Positions 35,706-49,157 of a stretch of DNA of 62,000 bases are shown in pieces. The stretch spans positions 136,802 to 198,801 of the forward strand of contig NW_019775669.1 in the NCBI RefSeq assembly GCF_001039355.2, in the 5' to 3' direction. Positions within the stretch are counted from its first letter, which is position 1. Every line of letters starts with the position of its first letter. Below the pieces are notes generated by a model that was given only the letters and a program-made list of their open reading frames with translations, searched no databases and had not been told where the DNA came from. Position numbers and translations under genes: made by a program. This stretch comes from Lingula anatina. Taxonomy: Eukaryota > Brachiopoda > Lingulata > Lingulida > Lingulidae.

Positions 35706-38700
35706 ATGGACAGGTAAGTTTTTTTTTAACTCTGTTTTCTAACAGAAATATAGCAAGTATACTCTTTGCAGAAAAAAATTGAAAGATTTTTAATTGGTTA
35801 TTTGAAAGCTGCACCCAGTTTCTGGCCAGCATGTATGTTTTTCAGTTTTATAATGATAGGGTAAACATACGTTTGAAATTTAAGGCCAGATATCATATGT
35901 AAATTTACATAAACCCCAGTACTACTATGCATTATTGTAATTAATATTTATTAGAGTACATAATAGAGATGATGTCAAAATCCATAAGCAATACAATGTA
36001 ACCTTGGCACCTAAGCCTCTGTGTTTGCATATTCATAGATTTTTATTTTCCTTTCGACCTTTTCCAATGTTAATTCAGACTTTTCAGGACAAAAGTAGTC
36101 AGAAGGGGTTATGATTCTTACCAACAATAGTTTTTGTTTACATAAGCCAGTGTACAAGAACTATTCAGACTTCTCACTGTTTGCTGTGTGTGTGCATGTA
36201 TTTTGCTAGTGGGTCTGGGAGAGCAAATCAATAAGCAATGTCCAAGGTCAAAAGCTGGAGTTGGGATCTGTTGTTATAGAAAAGTAGAGTATATGGCATC
36301 CTTTATTTTCATAAAAGATCAATATATTCAGTCATTCTGTGAAATTCAAATCCTTCAAGCCGATTTTTTCTGGTTTCAGTTCCTGTTTCCTCTATGTATT
36401 AATTTAGATGTGTTTTTTATTTGTTATTAGTTATTTGTCTCAATCCCTTAAATGACCAGGTTTTGAAACATTTGTTTTGGAAAATAGCACAAAAGAATAA
36501 TGTTAAATAATAGATTAATTTAGAGGGAAAACATCATGTACATAATACTTGGTATCTTTGTTTCTTTATTTTTCTAATTTGCATAAAATATTATGATAAT
36601 TTATCATTACTTCTTAAGCTTTTAGACTGATAAAACATTACATTTTTTAGAATCACAGCAGGCCGTTAGCCATTGTAATATGTTATTCAAAGAATATTGC
36701 CAGCAGAATTATCGAGCTAATGTGTAATTAACCAAAATAATTAGTTTTATAATGTTCCTCTTGGCACTCTCTTGTTTCTGTTAGTGGTTAATTCACTCAG
36801 AGGATAGTAGATCAATTTTTTGTGTGGAAGCCACAGGTCTAGATGGTGCATCACATAAAAAATCAATAGAAGAATAAGGCAAAGTCCATTAAGGGACTGA
36901 GTGTATGCTTTTATTATGGTTTATTTGAATGGGGACATTGATTGATATCAAATAAGGCGTGGAGTTATTTTAATGACAACTTAGTGGCAGCAAACAGATT
37001 TTTGTTCATAATATGTTATAAAGCATTTGAGGTATCCAGGACGCCCAGCACTCAGATAAAGATTCATCACGCAAAGGTGTTGGAAGTTTGTAATTTGTAT
37101 GTTAGGAGTTATCATTGGTGGCAGGCATTGAAGTAAAATATGGATGTTTATATCAGGTAGGATTGCAGACCTCTCTGCTGGGATGCCCATTTCCTCACCA
37201 GTGCTTAGCGAGGTTATTTGTAACTGTAGCTAAGCAGTAAGATAACGGCATATGTCAGGATGAATTTGCATCTTTATTACCAATTCCTTTCATGTTTTGC
37301 GCCCTTGGTGTTGATGATCTGGCTTGCCTTAAAGATAAAGTATTATAATAGCTGTGGAGAAGTGAGCCAGAGGGTAGAATGAGAGAAGGATCTGTGCTGT
37401 TAAGATGGGTGATATGTACCTCTGGTAGGCTAGTTTTTCTTCTGGGAACATTCTACAGAATTTGTCGGGGTTTTTTTGTCTGATGCAGAATTATAACAAA
37501 ATCAATCAAAAATATGTGTTATTAATAAGATGTTTTTTAAGACAGCATTTTACCTGCTTTTTTAGCCTCTGTTAACTATGTTATTGGTTGGCTAAGGGCT
37601 AGTGCCGGGTCTTAAATTTTGGTATGGAAAACAATCATTTGAAAGCAGTGTTCAGACTCTTTACATATCCTAACAAAATTGAATAACATGCTATTTTTTA
37701 TTTTCCATTTGATAGTAAAAATAGTTATTTTTATTTAACATCTTGATTTTTATTTATATATTTATTCTTTGAAAATAGGAATAGTTGTACTTATAGGTTT
37801 TTCAAAACTCAAAGTGCTGTACAAAAAGGTGAAAAAAGCTAGTCAGTCACTTTTAGGGTCATGGGACCTGGTTTTATAATTAAATAGTGAATACAATGTA
37901 CATATACAATACAATGTTCTAAGTTGTTAGAAAATCAAGAACACATAGTTCCGTGGCTCAACTTATTTCATCACTGTTAAACAAAAAAGACATTCTGCAT
38001 ATAGGGGATTAAATAACTTTATTTTTTTTTTCAGGACTCGTCTGAGTAACCTGTTCCAGACACTGGAAAAGCTCCTCGGCCACCGTCCTTCACGCAGAGA
38101 CCCAGAGGAGGTCCAACAGCTCAGGTTTACCACCACTAAGATACTACAGTTTGTTAGCTCCCAAGGTAAGATATAAGGACAAATTATTCCCAGCTGATTT
38201 TCCTTCCATTAACTCAACTTCAAAATTATGCAGCAATTGAAGTGTTTGTGAATCTTATATTTAGTGTTTGTCTTAAGACAAACAAAATTGCCTTCAACCA
38301 GTTTATCAAAATCTGCACTCCAATTTACAGAACTGGATTTTATATTTTTATTTATTTATTTTTATTTAGAAAAAACCCACCGTGATGCTGTGTTAAAGCA
38401 CAGTGAATACTTGGACAGTTTAGTCACAATATTAGAGGTGGCTGAAGATGTGGCAGTCACACAGAATGTTGTCTACATACTAGCAGAACTGATAGGAAAG
38501 ACAGGTGAGTTATGGAAGATAATAAAGACAAAATAGCTCATATATTACCCAAGGCATTTTATGATTAAATTTTTTTATCAGTGTTCAGTTACGGATATAT
38601 TACATATTATTTAAGTCTTAAATCGACCAGTGCTGGAACTACTCAGTTAAAAAAATTGACCAGTCACACACAGTGCAAAGAGGAAGGCTTAAGCTGGCAA

Positions 38701-39709
38701 ACTTTTTTATTTGTTCTTGGCCTACCAGTGCTATGATAAGACATTGTCATATAATTAATCATCATAAATAATGTCATCATACACCTGCATGTTTACATAC
38801 TGCTTTACAATCAAGTAAGCAAATTTACTTTGATGATATTATCAGCCTGAACATTTGTTTGACATATTTGTAGCTTCTGGTAAGAAAGCAGGTACTCTAG
38901 TCAGTAATGGGGCTACCCAGGGATTGTTTGCTGCACTCACGGGGGAGTGGAAGGAAACCCAACCAAATGAAGAACTGTTGTTGTCAATACACCACCTTTT
39001 AGCTAAATTAGGACCTAAAGGTACAGATTTAATTTTATGACTTATTTAACTGTAAAACTTTTCTTAAAGTTTTTTCAAGATTTTTTTATTTACGTATTCT
39101 ATCATTTTGAATTAAAATGTAATTAAGAGCATGATGTGCATTTGACAAATATTTGTAGATATTATTTGTAAATACTTTAGTCTTATGGCCACCCAAAGTG
39201 GTTTTAATATCACTGCCTAAAATATTCTGGTATTGTTCATAGATCGTAAGTTTGGAGTGAAAGCGAGATTAAGCCAAGCCTTGCCAGTAACCTTAGGCTT
39301 ACTAAGAAACCACACCAGTAGTACAAGGGTCCTCCAAGCAGTGCTGCCAGTACTCAAATTATACTCTAACAATGGTACGTGCATTGATGTTGAAGGTAGA
39401 TGTTGACTTAGTTTTTATTGAGGTTTGAAAAGAGACTGATTCCCAATGCTAAATGAACCCAATATTTGGTTGTATTATTTACTTGAGCAAATAGAAACAT
39501 AGTTAAGCTCTGTCTTATGAAAGATTTTGGAAAATAAAGGAAACTTCTCAGTATATTACATATGATTTTCACTGCTGTTTCTTTTAATTCCAAAAAAAAA
39601 AAAATCTCTTTATGACATAATTTTATCAATTTAATTTGACATGTATAAAAGTCGCTTTGATATTGACTGTTAAGTAAGGTCAGTCTGTCCTCATGCCTTG
39701 AAGATGTAT

Positions 39710-39744
<35 letters not shown>

Positions 39745-42700
39745 TTTTGTTTCTAGCTGTGAATGCTTCTTATTTGGGGAAGAATGGTGCTGTCAGTTAC
39801 CTGTTCAGGGTGATCACATCATGTGGAAAGAAACATCTGTCCATGTTGAAGTTGACATTAGATTCTCTGGTATTACTGGTTAAGTCAAGTGAGTAAGAAA
39901 CAAGGGGGTCAAAATTTAATTGTAGAGAAGAGATAGAAGAGATATGGGTGTAGTGAGGAAACAGTTATTTTTTATGTGATATGGCTGACCATTTAAGATT
40001 TCAGTGGATTTTTTTTTACAGAATTAATTTTTCATAAATATTTTACAGACATTATATTAACTATTTTGGATATAATTGTGCTACTGGTAATATCAAGTAA
40101 GAATTGAACAATCAAAAGAATAGCTATAAGAGGTATTTTAACTGAGAAAAAATATACCTTACTGAATAAGGCTTTTAGACAGGAAAGGGTTTTTAAGATA
40201 ATGTATGACACTTTTTTCCATGCATATATTTGTGAAGTAATTCTTTGATGCATAGATCAAACAGAGCAAATAGTATATTGCCTAAAAACAGAGCTAAAAG
40301 TGTGAATGCCAGGAAGCTATTTTTATGGAACATTTTATATGCTGCACATGCTGAATTCACTTTATATTCACAGAGAGTAACTCTGCGAGAGCCATTGGAC
40401 ATGGAGGAGTCCCCATGTTACTGAACATGTTCTCCGATTGGCACAGGGGAGACAGCAAAAACAGGCACATTGCACTACGGAAAGCTGTGCTGAATGTACT
40501 CAAGCATATCACAAATCTCAGTAAGGAGTTCTTGTTTAACTTTTTGATACAAGCCTTACCAAACTTTACCTTTTTTTGATTTAAAAAGAAATTACCGATG
40601 GAAAGTAATATATTGATCAGAATCATGTAATTTTTTGTGATTTTTCTCACATGGATAGTTTCATACAAAACAAATTATGTATCATATAATTTATGTATAA
40701 TAATAATAATATCTATTGGGACTTATAAAACTTAACGACCTGTCCTAAACTATACTGCTCACTTTTGTTTTTTCCTCTGCTCTTAACAGAATCTGGTCGC
40801 CATGCATTCATCCAGGCAGATGGCATCCGTATTCTGTACAGTGCCTGTCAAGAGAGCATCAACTGCCGTGACCTGGAGCAGGTGATCTTCATCTCCAGCC
40901 TCATCATGCGCAAGTGTTTTCCAAAGAATCGTCTTCCAGTCGCCAGTATCCGCAGCGTTCTCACCTGTCCCCTGCCTGAAAGCGACTTTCACATTCCGGA
41001 GTTTATGATGCTCAACGATGGTATGTTGGCAGTTGTGCTGGAGAACAGTTGTAATGATAAAAATGAGTTTTAATGATTGGGAATGCTTTATTTTAGAAAA
41101 CCATTATGCTCCATTGTTTTTTAAAATTTGATTTTTATATCTTTCCTAAAATGGGGTGTGGTTTGGGTTGTTAAGTATGAATTATAAGTTCTTGTATCAG
41201 TTTGTATTGTCTGCATATTTTTTGTCATCAAAATTTGGACTCCTAGTTGAACAAATTTTTGCACTCAGCAAAATTTCACCTCAGAATGTCATTTTATTTC
41301 AGTAACACCATTGTTGTATCTTTTCCTTTTATGTTTAATAGGTGGCGACAACGGCAGTGAAAACAGTTCACTGGATAATGATGATGACATCAGCAGTGAT
41401 GATGATACTGAAGCCAGTAAATTACAAACTGAAGTGAGTTGATTTTTAAAAAATCTTCATGTTTTTTTTCTGTTGTTGTTGTTCTTTTTACAGTACTAAC
41501 ACCCGTAGCATAAACAAAACACTAATATTGTGTCACATGTTGTCATCAACTGGCACTACGTGGTAAAGGACAAATTTGCACATTGTCATGCAGTTATCCC
41601 AGGTTTTTTTTATCAAAACTGTACTGCAGGAGTTGGGAGTTATAACATTATAATTGCTTTGTGAAAGCATTCATTGTTGCCACGCTGATTAATGCTTGAC
41701 ATTCTGACAGATGGAGGACCCAATCAGGAGACATCAGTTATTACAGGAGATTTATGATGAGCTGGCTGTGAGTATCAGGCCTGGTTGGGCTGCTTGTTGC
41801 CTTGGATTTTTCTCACTGATTCTTGCCTGAATGTATACATATATATATATATATATATATATGTACATGTGTCCCTGCTTTTGCATGAATGCATATGTAC
41901 CCTTGCTGCCTGGTATGGCCTATATGGATATATATGTGCATCTGATTTTGCAGTCTGAAAAGGCCTGCTTACATGTATTTACACACAAATAGTTTGGAAA
42001 TGTTACATCTACAGCTGTGCTGTAAAGAAATACATAAAATGTTCTTTAAATGGCGATTGGAATGCTGAACTATGAATAGTATTGCTTGCATGTAGAATCA
42101 CCCTACTCCTGAGTTAAGTTTGTGTCCTGAATCTATTACTATTGATTTAGTGCATGCTCTTGATATCTGATATAAATCTGCTTCAAAATGTTGCATGTCT
42201 CCTTTTCAAGTTTACATTCCTCGGCATATTTGCTTTGATTTTCAACTGCTAGCTAGGATTCCTAAGTGTGTAAAAGTATTTTATTTCCTCTGTCTCACCA
42301 CATTGGTAATCGTGTGGTTAAATTTTGCCAAATTGCATTTGATGGAGTGGTATCCTGCTCTAGGCTGGTGGCCAGATCAGACTGCAGTGGTTACTAGTGT
42401 ACTTTTTATTATAGAGGAGAGGTCAATGGATATTTTACATGTTCAAAAAATTGTATTTTCTGAATGTCATTACTTCCTTTTATTGGTGGACCTTTGGATC
42501 CAAAAGGAACATATTTGTTAGAACATTAACCATTTTACATCATTGTTTTTAAAGTTTTTTTTTTTGTTTAGAAATTTAGCTCAGTGACAATGTCGTATTC
42601 CTTACTTCTTGATATCAGTTTTTAAGCATAAAATATGTATTTTTCAGGCAGAACAGGTTCCTGAATTTGGTGCTGAACTACCATATGAGAGATCTGCTGA

Positions 42701-45700
42701 AGATTTGTCCTTATCGTATGACAAATTTTTCCCTGAGATGTTTGAATTTGAGGTAAGTATAATATTTCTTCATACACTGCAAAATGCATTAGGAGTTAGC
42801 AAAAACTTTTTAAAAGAAGATAGTTAAGATTATTAGAAATTGTGAATAAAATACCCAGAGAAAACTTATTTTTGTAACCTGCAGCAGCCATAGGAAAATT
42901 AAGCTGTATTGAAAGCATGCTTGTGTCAACTAAGGAAACTAGGAATTATTTTTCATTGTCTGTTATTCATTTCACAGATTCAAGAAGAGGAGGAAGAGGA
43001 CTTGACACTATCCAGGAACTTCTACACAAGTAGTGGTCTGATGTCTGGACTTCCTAGACACAGCTTCTCTGAGACAGCACTGGAGGAGCTGATACACCAG
43101 ATGCCCCGCTCCAGTCGCCACAGCTTGCATAGTCTACGCAGAACTTCCGAACTCTGTGACTCATTCAACAATCTTCAGATGGGCCAAGGGAGGGATACAG
43201 AGAGTGGTGCTGATGTTGCTTCCTACAGCTCTTCATCATCAAGACTTTTAAACAGACCGACTGCAGTTGAACCCAGGCTCACTGCCGGGGCATCAGATAA
43301 CAGCTCAGAAGATAGCGCTAGTGCAGTGAATGTAAGAACTGGTGCCAGTGTGTTTAGGCTCGATATTTCTCCACCGAGAGCTTCCAAATGTGGCCCCACT
43401 CTCAGGGCTAAGAGTGCCAGCAAAGGTGGCAGACAAAAGGCTTCCAAAGGATCCAAGCAGCAGTCTCAGGGGGGTAGGAAAGGGAAGGGGAAACCCAGTG
43501 GTAAACCTAATGCAAGAGAAGTTCTAGAGCTGGATCTTGAGTGGAACAACACTGCACCGTTGTCCATTACAAGAATGACCACCCCAAGTGAACTGAACGC
43601 GTCTGATGAATTCTTGGACTCTGCTGGCTCAGAGTACATGGTCGAAGAAGGTATGTAGAGCCAGACTAATGTAGAGCCAGACTAATGTGTAGATAATAAT
43701 TTGGAACACCTAGGTTTAGGTATATTGCAAAGATTCTTGTTATCTTTCCCACCATGAAAATTTAAGTACAGTATATTTAAAAAATTGCTAGATGAGGGAA
43801 ATGTGATACTTGAAATTTTGCCTTGCAAAGTGGGAAAAAATGCCAAGCAGATTATAAAAGCATCACTTTTCGTATTAACATGCATTTAACTTGGGCTTGG
43901 TTGTGATTTTTGCATCATATTTGTCTGTGACAGGAACAGCATTTGATGGTCCAGAAATCTACTCAGACATGGCCTGCAGAACTAAGAGTGTGGGAAGGTT
44001 TAACAAACTTGCCTATCCAGAGCTCCACGGCTGCAAACCTGTACCTTATGGGGAGCCACTGTTTGAGAAAAAGTTTGGGATACAAAGGTATATGTGAATA
44101 TTTTGTTGATTCAGAAATATGATTTTGATTTCAAATGAAAAGATGAAGAAAATATGTTTGTCTTGTAGTGAGCCCTTTTCAGACTGTTTTTATAATATTA
44201 ACTAATTACAGGCTCGGTATTTTGTACACCAAGATGCCAGGTTCCCTTGGACAGTTACTCTTTTGTATGACTGTGGTGATTTGACTTAGTCATGTGGTGA
44301 TTATTTCAGACACTCGGTTTTAATATTCTGAAAGCTGCCCTAAGATATGGTTTAGTGGATCTCATGATTCTTTGCCAGGCTTTACATGTACCAGAAGTAT
44401 CCTCTACTATGGAAATTACTGTAAGTGTAGGCTGAATGTTCATCTACTAAAAAAATTAACATTTTTAATAAATTCATGATTTCTATTTTTCTGTTTAAGG
44501 CAAAAGATATTTGAAGATATAGACCGTATGATCAACCCAGACCAGCTGTTAGATAAAGTTGTTTATGACCTGGACACCATAGTCAGACTGGCAGGCTCCA
44601 TGTACAGCACTCACTACTCCAATCTAAAGAATATGGATGAACAGAGGTAGGAGAATTACTAACATTTTCACATTGATGATGGTGATGATTGTTGTGACAT
44701 GGCATGTGACTGATAAATACTTCATTATAAAATTCTTATTGATTATGCTGTGAAGTGTTAATATGTTGTTTTTCTAGGCTACAGAGGAGAGAAGATATTG
44801 GTGCTCACTTGATGTTTAATGCACAATTTGAAAGTGGAAATCTCAGGAAAGCAATACAGGTAGAATACATTTGCTTGTAGAGTTTATCACCATTTAGTAA
44901 TGCATTTCTAGCTAGGACATTTCTTTAAGTTTAAGGCAAGATTGCTGAAGTATCTGGGAAGTAAATTTTTTTTTGCAGATCAAAGATATAAGGTGTTGTG
45001 TGCCTTTAAGATATTTATCGTCTTTTACTACCAGATACTTAAAATGTTACATATGATATAGTCTACCTTTAAAACTAATGCAACATTAATGATATCAAAT
45101 TAAACAGGATTCAATTTGATTTCTAAAGGTGCGTCAGTATGAATATGACCTCTTCCTGAATCCTGATATCAACACTAACCACCATCACCAGTGGTTTTAT
45201 TTTGAGATTAGTAACATGGAGGTGGGCAGGCAATACAGATTTAACATCAGCAACTGTGAAAAACTCAACAGCCAGTTCAATTATGGTGAGATGAACTTGT
45301 GTTTTATATAATGTTTTTGTTACAGAATTGGAAAAGGATATTTTTAGAATAAAGTGAAACTGGCTTTGAAGTTACAAATGATTCCTGACACATGCCTCCT
45401 ATTATTCTTGCTAGCAGAGTAAATCTTCAGGAATACAAATGGAATTGTACTTTTTAATGATTTGATTAGCAGGTCACAGGTCTGCAAACATGTCCATATT
45501 CAAGCACTATAGTATTTTAGATTTTCCTTATTATTATTTATTGATTCTGTGTTGTGTCTGTAAGCTGGCATTTGGTTCAATAAACTCAGTGCTGACACAT
45601 CTACATTAACCAGAAATCTATTCTATTATCATAAGATTAGAAAAATAATGTTATTTTGTTTCTGTTCTACAGGAATGCAACCAGTGATGTATTCTGTGAA

Positions 45701-48700
45701 GGAAGCCCTGCAGGGCCGCCCACACTGGCTGCGTGTGGGCTCAGAGATATGCTACTACAAGAACCACTTCACACGCAGCTCACAGGTCACAGGGGGACAG
45801 AAAGGAAAGACGTACTACACAGCAACTTTTACCATCACCTTCAAGCATGAAAGAGACATCTGCTACATTGCATACCACTTCCCATACACCTATACCATGC
45901 TACAGGTAGGTTGACGGGACTCCTCATGCTCGTCATGTATGGGAAATCTGTGAATAGTTTCACATTGATGGATGGGTTGGTGTATTTGTCTGAATTACAT
46001 TCATCTGTACTCTGTACACCATTTATTTATTTATTCACTCATTCATTCTTCTTCTTATTCTTCTTTTCCTTCTTCTTCTTCTTCTTATTATTTTGTTTCT
46101 GTTTTTGTTTTTCACAGACTCACTTAATCAAATGGGAAAACACCTACGACCAAAGCAGCATCTACTTTAAAAACCAAGTGCTAACAGAGACCATATCTGG
46201 CAATGCAGTCCCCCTGCTGACTATTACTGCTTACCCACTCAGCAACAACAGAGAGGGGATAGAGCAGTTTAGTAAGTAACTAAGAAATGTAAAAATAAAA
46301 GATATACACGATTGGTGTATGTCTGAGACATGTCACAACTTGTTTTTATTTCTTTATTATTTTTTTTTTCAACATGTGACATGTAAGTTACTTTCAGTAT
46401 TGTTTTTCTAGGAAACCGCCCTTACATCTTCCTGTCGTCCAGGGTACATCCAGGGGAGAGCAACTCAAGCTGGGTGATGAAAGGTAAAATCGTAGCTTCA
46501 GATTGAAATGAGTATATGGATAAGACTTCCATTCTGCTCAAAAAAAAAAAAAAAAAAAAAATGAAAAAACAGACTGTTTTTGTGACCTAAAATGGATGTG
46601 GTCCAGTCTAACTTGCTTAAATTAATGCCTCTTAAGTCAAATAGATCTGATAATTTCTGATGCACATTATATTTTGCAGATCACGGGATTTTGTTTAGAT
46701 ATTACAAAACCTAAGCCTCCTGCTACAGTTTTGATATATTTTGAGATGTGTATTTGTGAGGGTGATCTTGGATTTTTCAGGTACTATTCAGTTTCTTCTG
46801 AGCAATGCTCCTATGGCACAAACTCTAAGAGAGATGTACGTCTTCAAGATTGTTCCAATGCTGAATCCAGATGGTGTCATAAATGGAAAGTAAGTGTGGT
46901 GATATACTTTTCCTACTTCTAGTGTTATATGTATCCTACTTTTTATCCTTTGGAGAATCTGTTGCAAAATAGTTGAATTAAACTTTTTAAAAGTATGTCC
47001 AAGGCGAAGCTCATATTTTATGCTTTGTATATGAAGATCCAATTTGACATGATTTGTCACAGTTTATAGATCCATGTTTGCAGATCCATTTGTTCTGGTT
47101 GGTGATACTCCGTTTATCTGTTACAGCCACAGGTGCTCCCTGGTAGCAGAGGATCTGAACAGGCGCTGGCTGGTACCATGTCCTAAACTGCACCCCACTA
47201 TCTACCACACCCGCGGCCTGCTGCAGTACCTCAAGATGGTCAACAAAGTGCCAGTGGTATGGGAACATATATACATTTGTTTCTGTAGATTGATTTTTTA
47301 TCAATCTTTGTAATATTTATCAATTACTTTAGTCTCTCTATAAAACATTTGACTAAGATAAGTACAGGGGTTAATTTCAGTTCTAAAAAGAGAATTTTTT
47401 TGGTCTACAAAGTTGTAAAGAGTTTGAGGGTGTATTGAGTTTTGACACGTGTAGAAGATATGAAAGTGCCTGCTTGTCATCCCAAGTTAATCTGTATTAT
47501 ACACAAATATTAGATCTTTTATTTGTTCAGAATGCTGAATATAATGTACACCATAATAGTTATTTTTATGATAAACATTCTTGCAAAATAAAATTAAGAT
47601 AATATTTTTGAAAGTCTTAGATAAATTTTGTACAATTAGTATAGCTCAATATATACATATATTATTTATATTATTATGATTACAGTTATTATTCCTTGCA
47701 GGTCTACTGTGATTATCATGGTCACTCCAGAAGGAAAAACGTATTTCTCTATGGATGTAGTCCCAGTATGTCCTGGCAGACTGAAGACTTGGATAACCCG
47801 GCCATGTTGGCTGGAAAAGTGGAAGATACAGGATACAAGGTGAGTTATTACTGTCACTTTAGTATAAACTTCAGTATTCAGTTTGAATAAATCAAGTCCC
47901 TTGAACTCTTGACTGATGGCAGATCTGATAAGGATCTGACAGATGTTTTATATGTTGGTTCATACCTATTAAAAAGTTTGTTCATCTGGTTGCCACAAAG
48001 CTTGCAAACATGCATTACATTCCAAAGCTGACTCAACTTAAGTATATTTTTTCTTTCTGTTTTTAGACTCTCCCCAAACTCCTAGCCAGTGCCCCAGCAT
48101 TCTCTTTGAATAACTGTAGCTTCATGGTGGAGAAGTCCAAGGAGGCCACGGCCAGAGTGGTAGTGTGGAGACAGGTGGGGATTGTCCGCAGCTACACCAT
48201 GGAAAGCACTTACTGTGGGTGTGACCAGGGCCCCTACAGGGTGAGTGGAAGGAGAAGCACTATGGAGTGTATGATTCAGAGAGTTTGAATTGTTTGATGA
48301 TAGTGGATTTTCAAGAATTTTGTTCTCGAAAGAATAGCACCTGAAAACAAAGGGGATTGATGTTCAACATATGCAGAAAGAATGTGTACACACATATTAT
48401 TGTAATACATGTATAATGGGTCCAAGGTCTTACCTTTGGTTTCTTTTTCCAATGCTATGAAGTAGAAGTGAGTATGCAGTTTGCCAAATAACAAAATCTA
48501 CAACAAATTGGCCTTCTTATCAAATATTATTATATTTACCTATGACAGAAACCCTTAACATTTTATTAGAGCCTATTTGTATGTATTTATCTTTGATTTT
48601 TTTTAGGGATTGCACATAGGCACCAGGGAGCTGGAAGAAATGGGGAGGAAGTTCTGTGAGGCACTGATCAAGGTGCGCAGTAGACATGCTGTGTCATCTG

Positions 48701-49157
48701 ACACAAACTCTCAACAGGACGTCAGCGGTACCATAGCAACTGGGCAGAGAGGGTAAGTGAATGTGTGAGTAGAGGGACCAACATACATGGTTCTCAAAAA
48801 ATATCAATCTCTTGCTTCTTCAAGTGCACTCCTAATAGAACCAAATCATTAACTGGGTTCAAAATCTCTTCCAAATTCACTCTTACATTTTATATCTTTT
48901 GGCTTCTGTGCATCAGCAAGTTATGTGTTGTTTGAAATTGCACACCTTGATGGAGCAATTTATTTAGTTCTTTTATGTTACAATATCCTTACAGATCTGA
49001 GCTGGGTGCTATAGGTGGTGATGTTCATCTGGTCAGCAGCAGTAGCAGCACCAGTAGCAGCAGTTATCACAGGGTACAGTCTGATGAAGAGGAAGATGAT
49101 GAGGAGGAAGAAGATAACCCCTGTGAAGAAGTTGGTGAGGAAATCGGCGAAGGGTAG
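35706..49157 (+). CDS. AGTPBP1: AGTPBP1 / CCP1, cytosolic carboxypeptidase (tubulin deglutamylase)
   Basis: Coding exons: 35706-35713, 38035-38165, 38370-38504, 38874-39020, 39243-39374, 39757-39888, 40374-40520, 40790-41020, 41342-41433, 41711-41767, 42648-42752, 42978-43650, 43934-44087, 44500-44646, 44778-44859, 45129-45285, 45673-45905, 46118-46271, 46412-46483, 46781-46889, 47127-47256, 47702-47839, 48067-48240, 48607-48752, 48995-49157. They join in phase to 1282 residues (human about 1226). Order: N-terminal armadillo-like repeats, acidic linker, CCP N-domain ([32 protein letters not shown]), then M14 peptidase. Zinc ligands are in RVHPGES (His 46447, Glu 46456) and DYHGHSRR (His 47717). 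The catalytic Glu is in YTMEST (48202). The enzyme removes C-terminal or side-chain glutamates from tubulin. The exon-2 start ATG is preceded by two short upstream ATGs. The last five exons are repeated downstream. Confidence 0.96.
37777..37830 (-). repeat. Possible relic of a LINE/SINE tail
   Basis: ACTCAAAGTGCTGTACAA with an upstream ATTTATT-rich part resembles, in reverse, the TTGTAAAGCGCTTTGAGT motif common in marine-invertebrate repeat tails. It is short and diverged. Confidence 0.25.
39706..39748. repeat. (TTTA)n microsatellite
   Basis: About 10 TTTA units ending eight bases before an AGTPBP1 exon (39757). They form the upstream part of its polypyrimidine-like tract. Confidence 0.95.
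42978..43650 (+). CDS. AGTPBP1: AGTPBP1 large disordered linker exon
   Basis: A 673-nt exon encoding about 224 residues that are Ser-rich and low in hydrophobic residues. It begins acidic ([11 protein letters not shown]), has a basic Gly/Ser/Lys cluster in the middle ([19 protein letters not shown]) and ends acidic (EYMVEEG). The position matches the variable linker between the armadillo-like and peptidase halves of vertebrate AGTPBP1, where sequence is not conserved. The basic cluster could be a nuclear-localisation or microtubule-affinity patch; that is inference. Confidence 0.85.
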
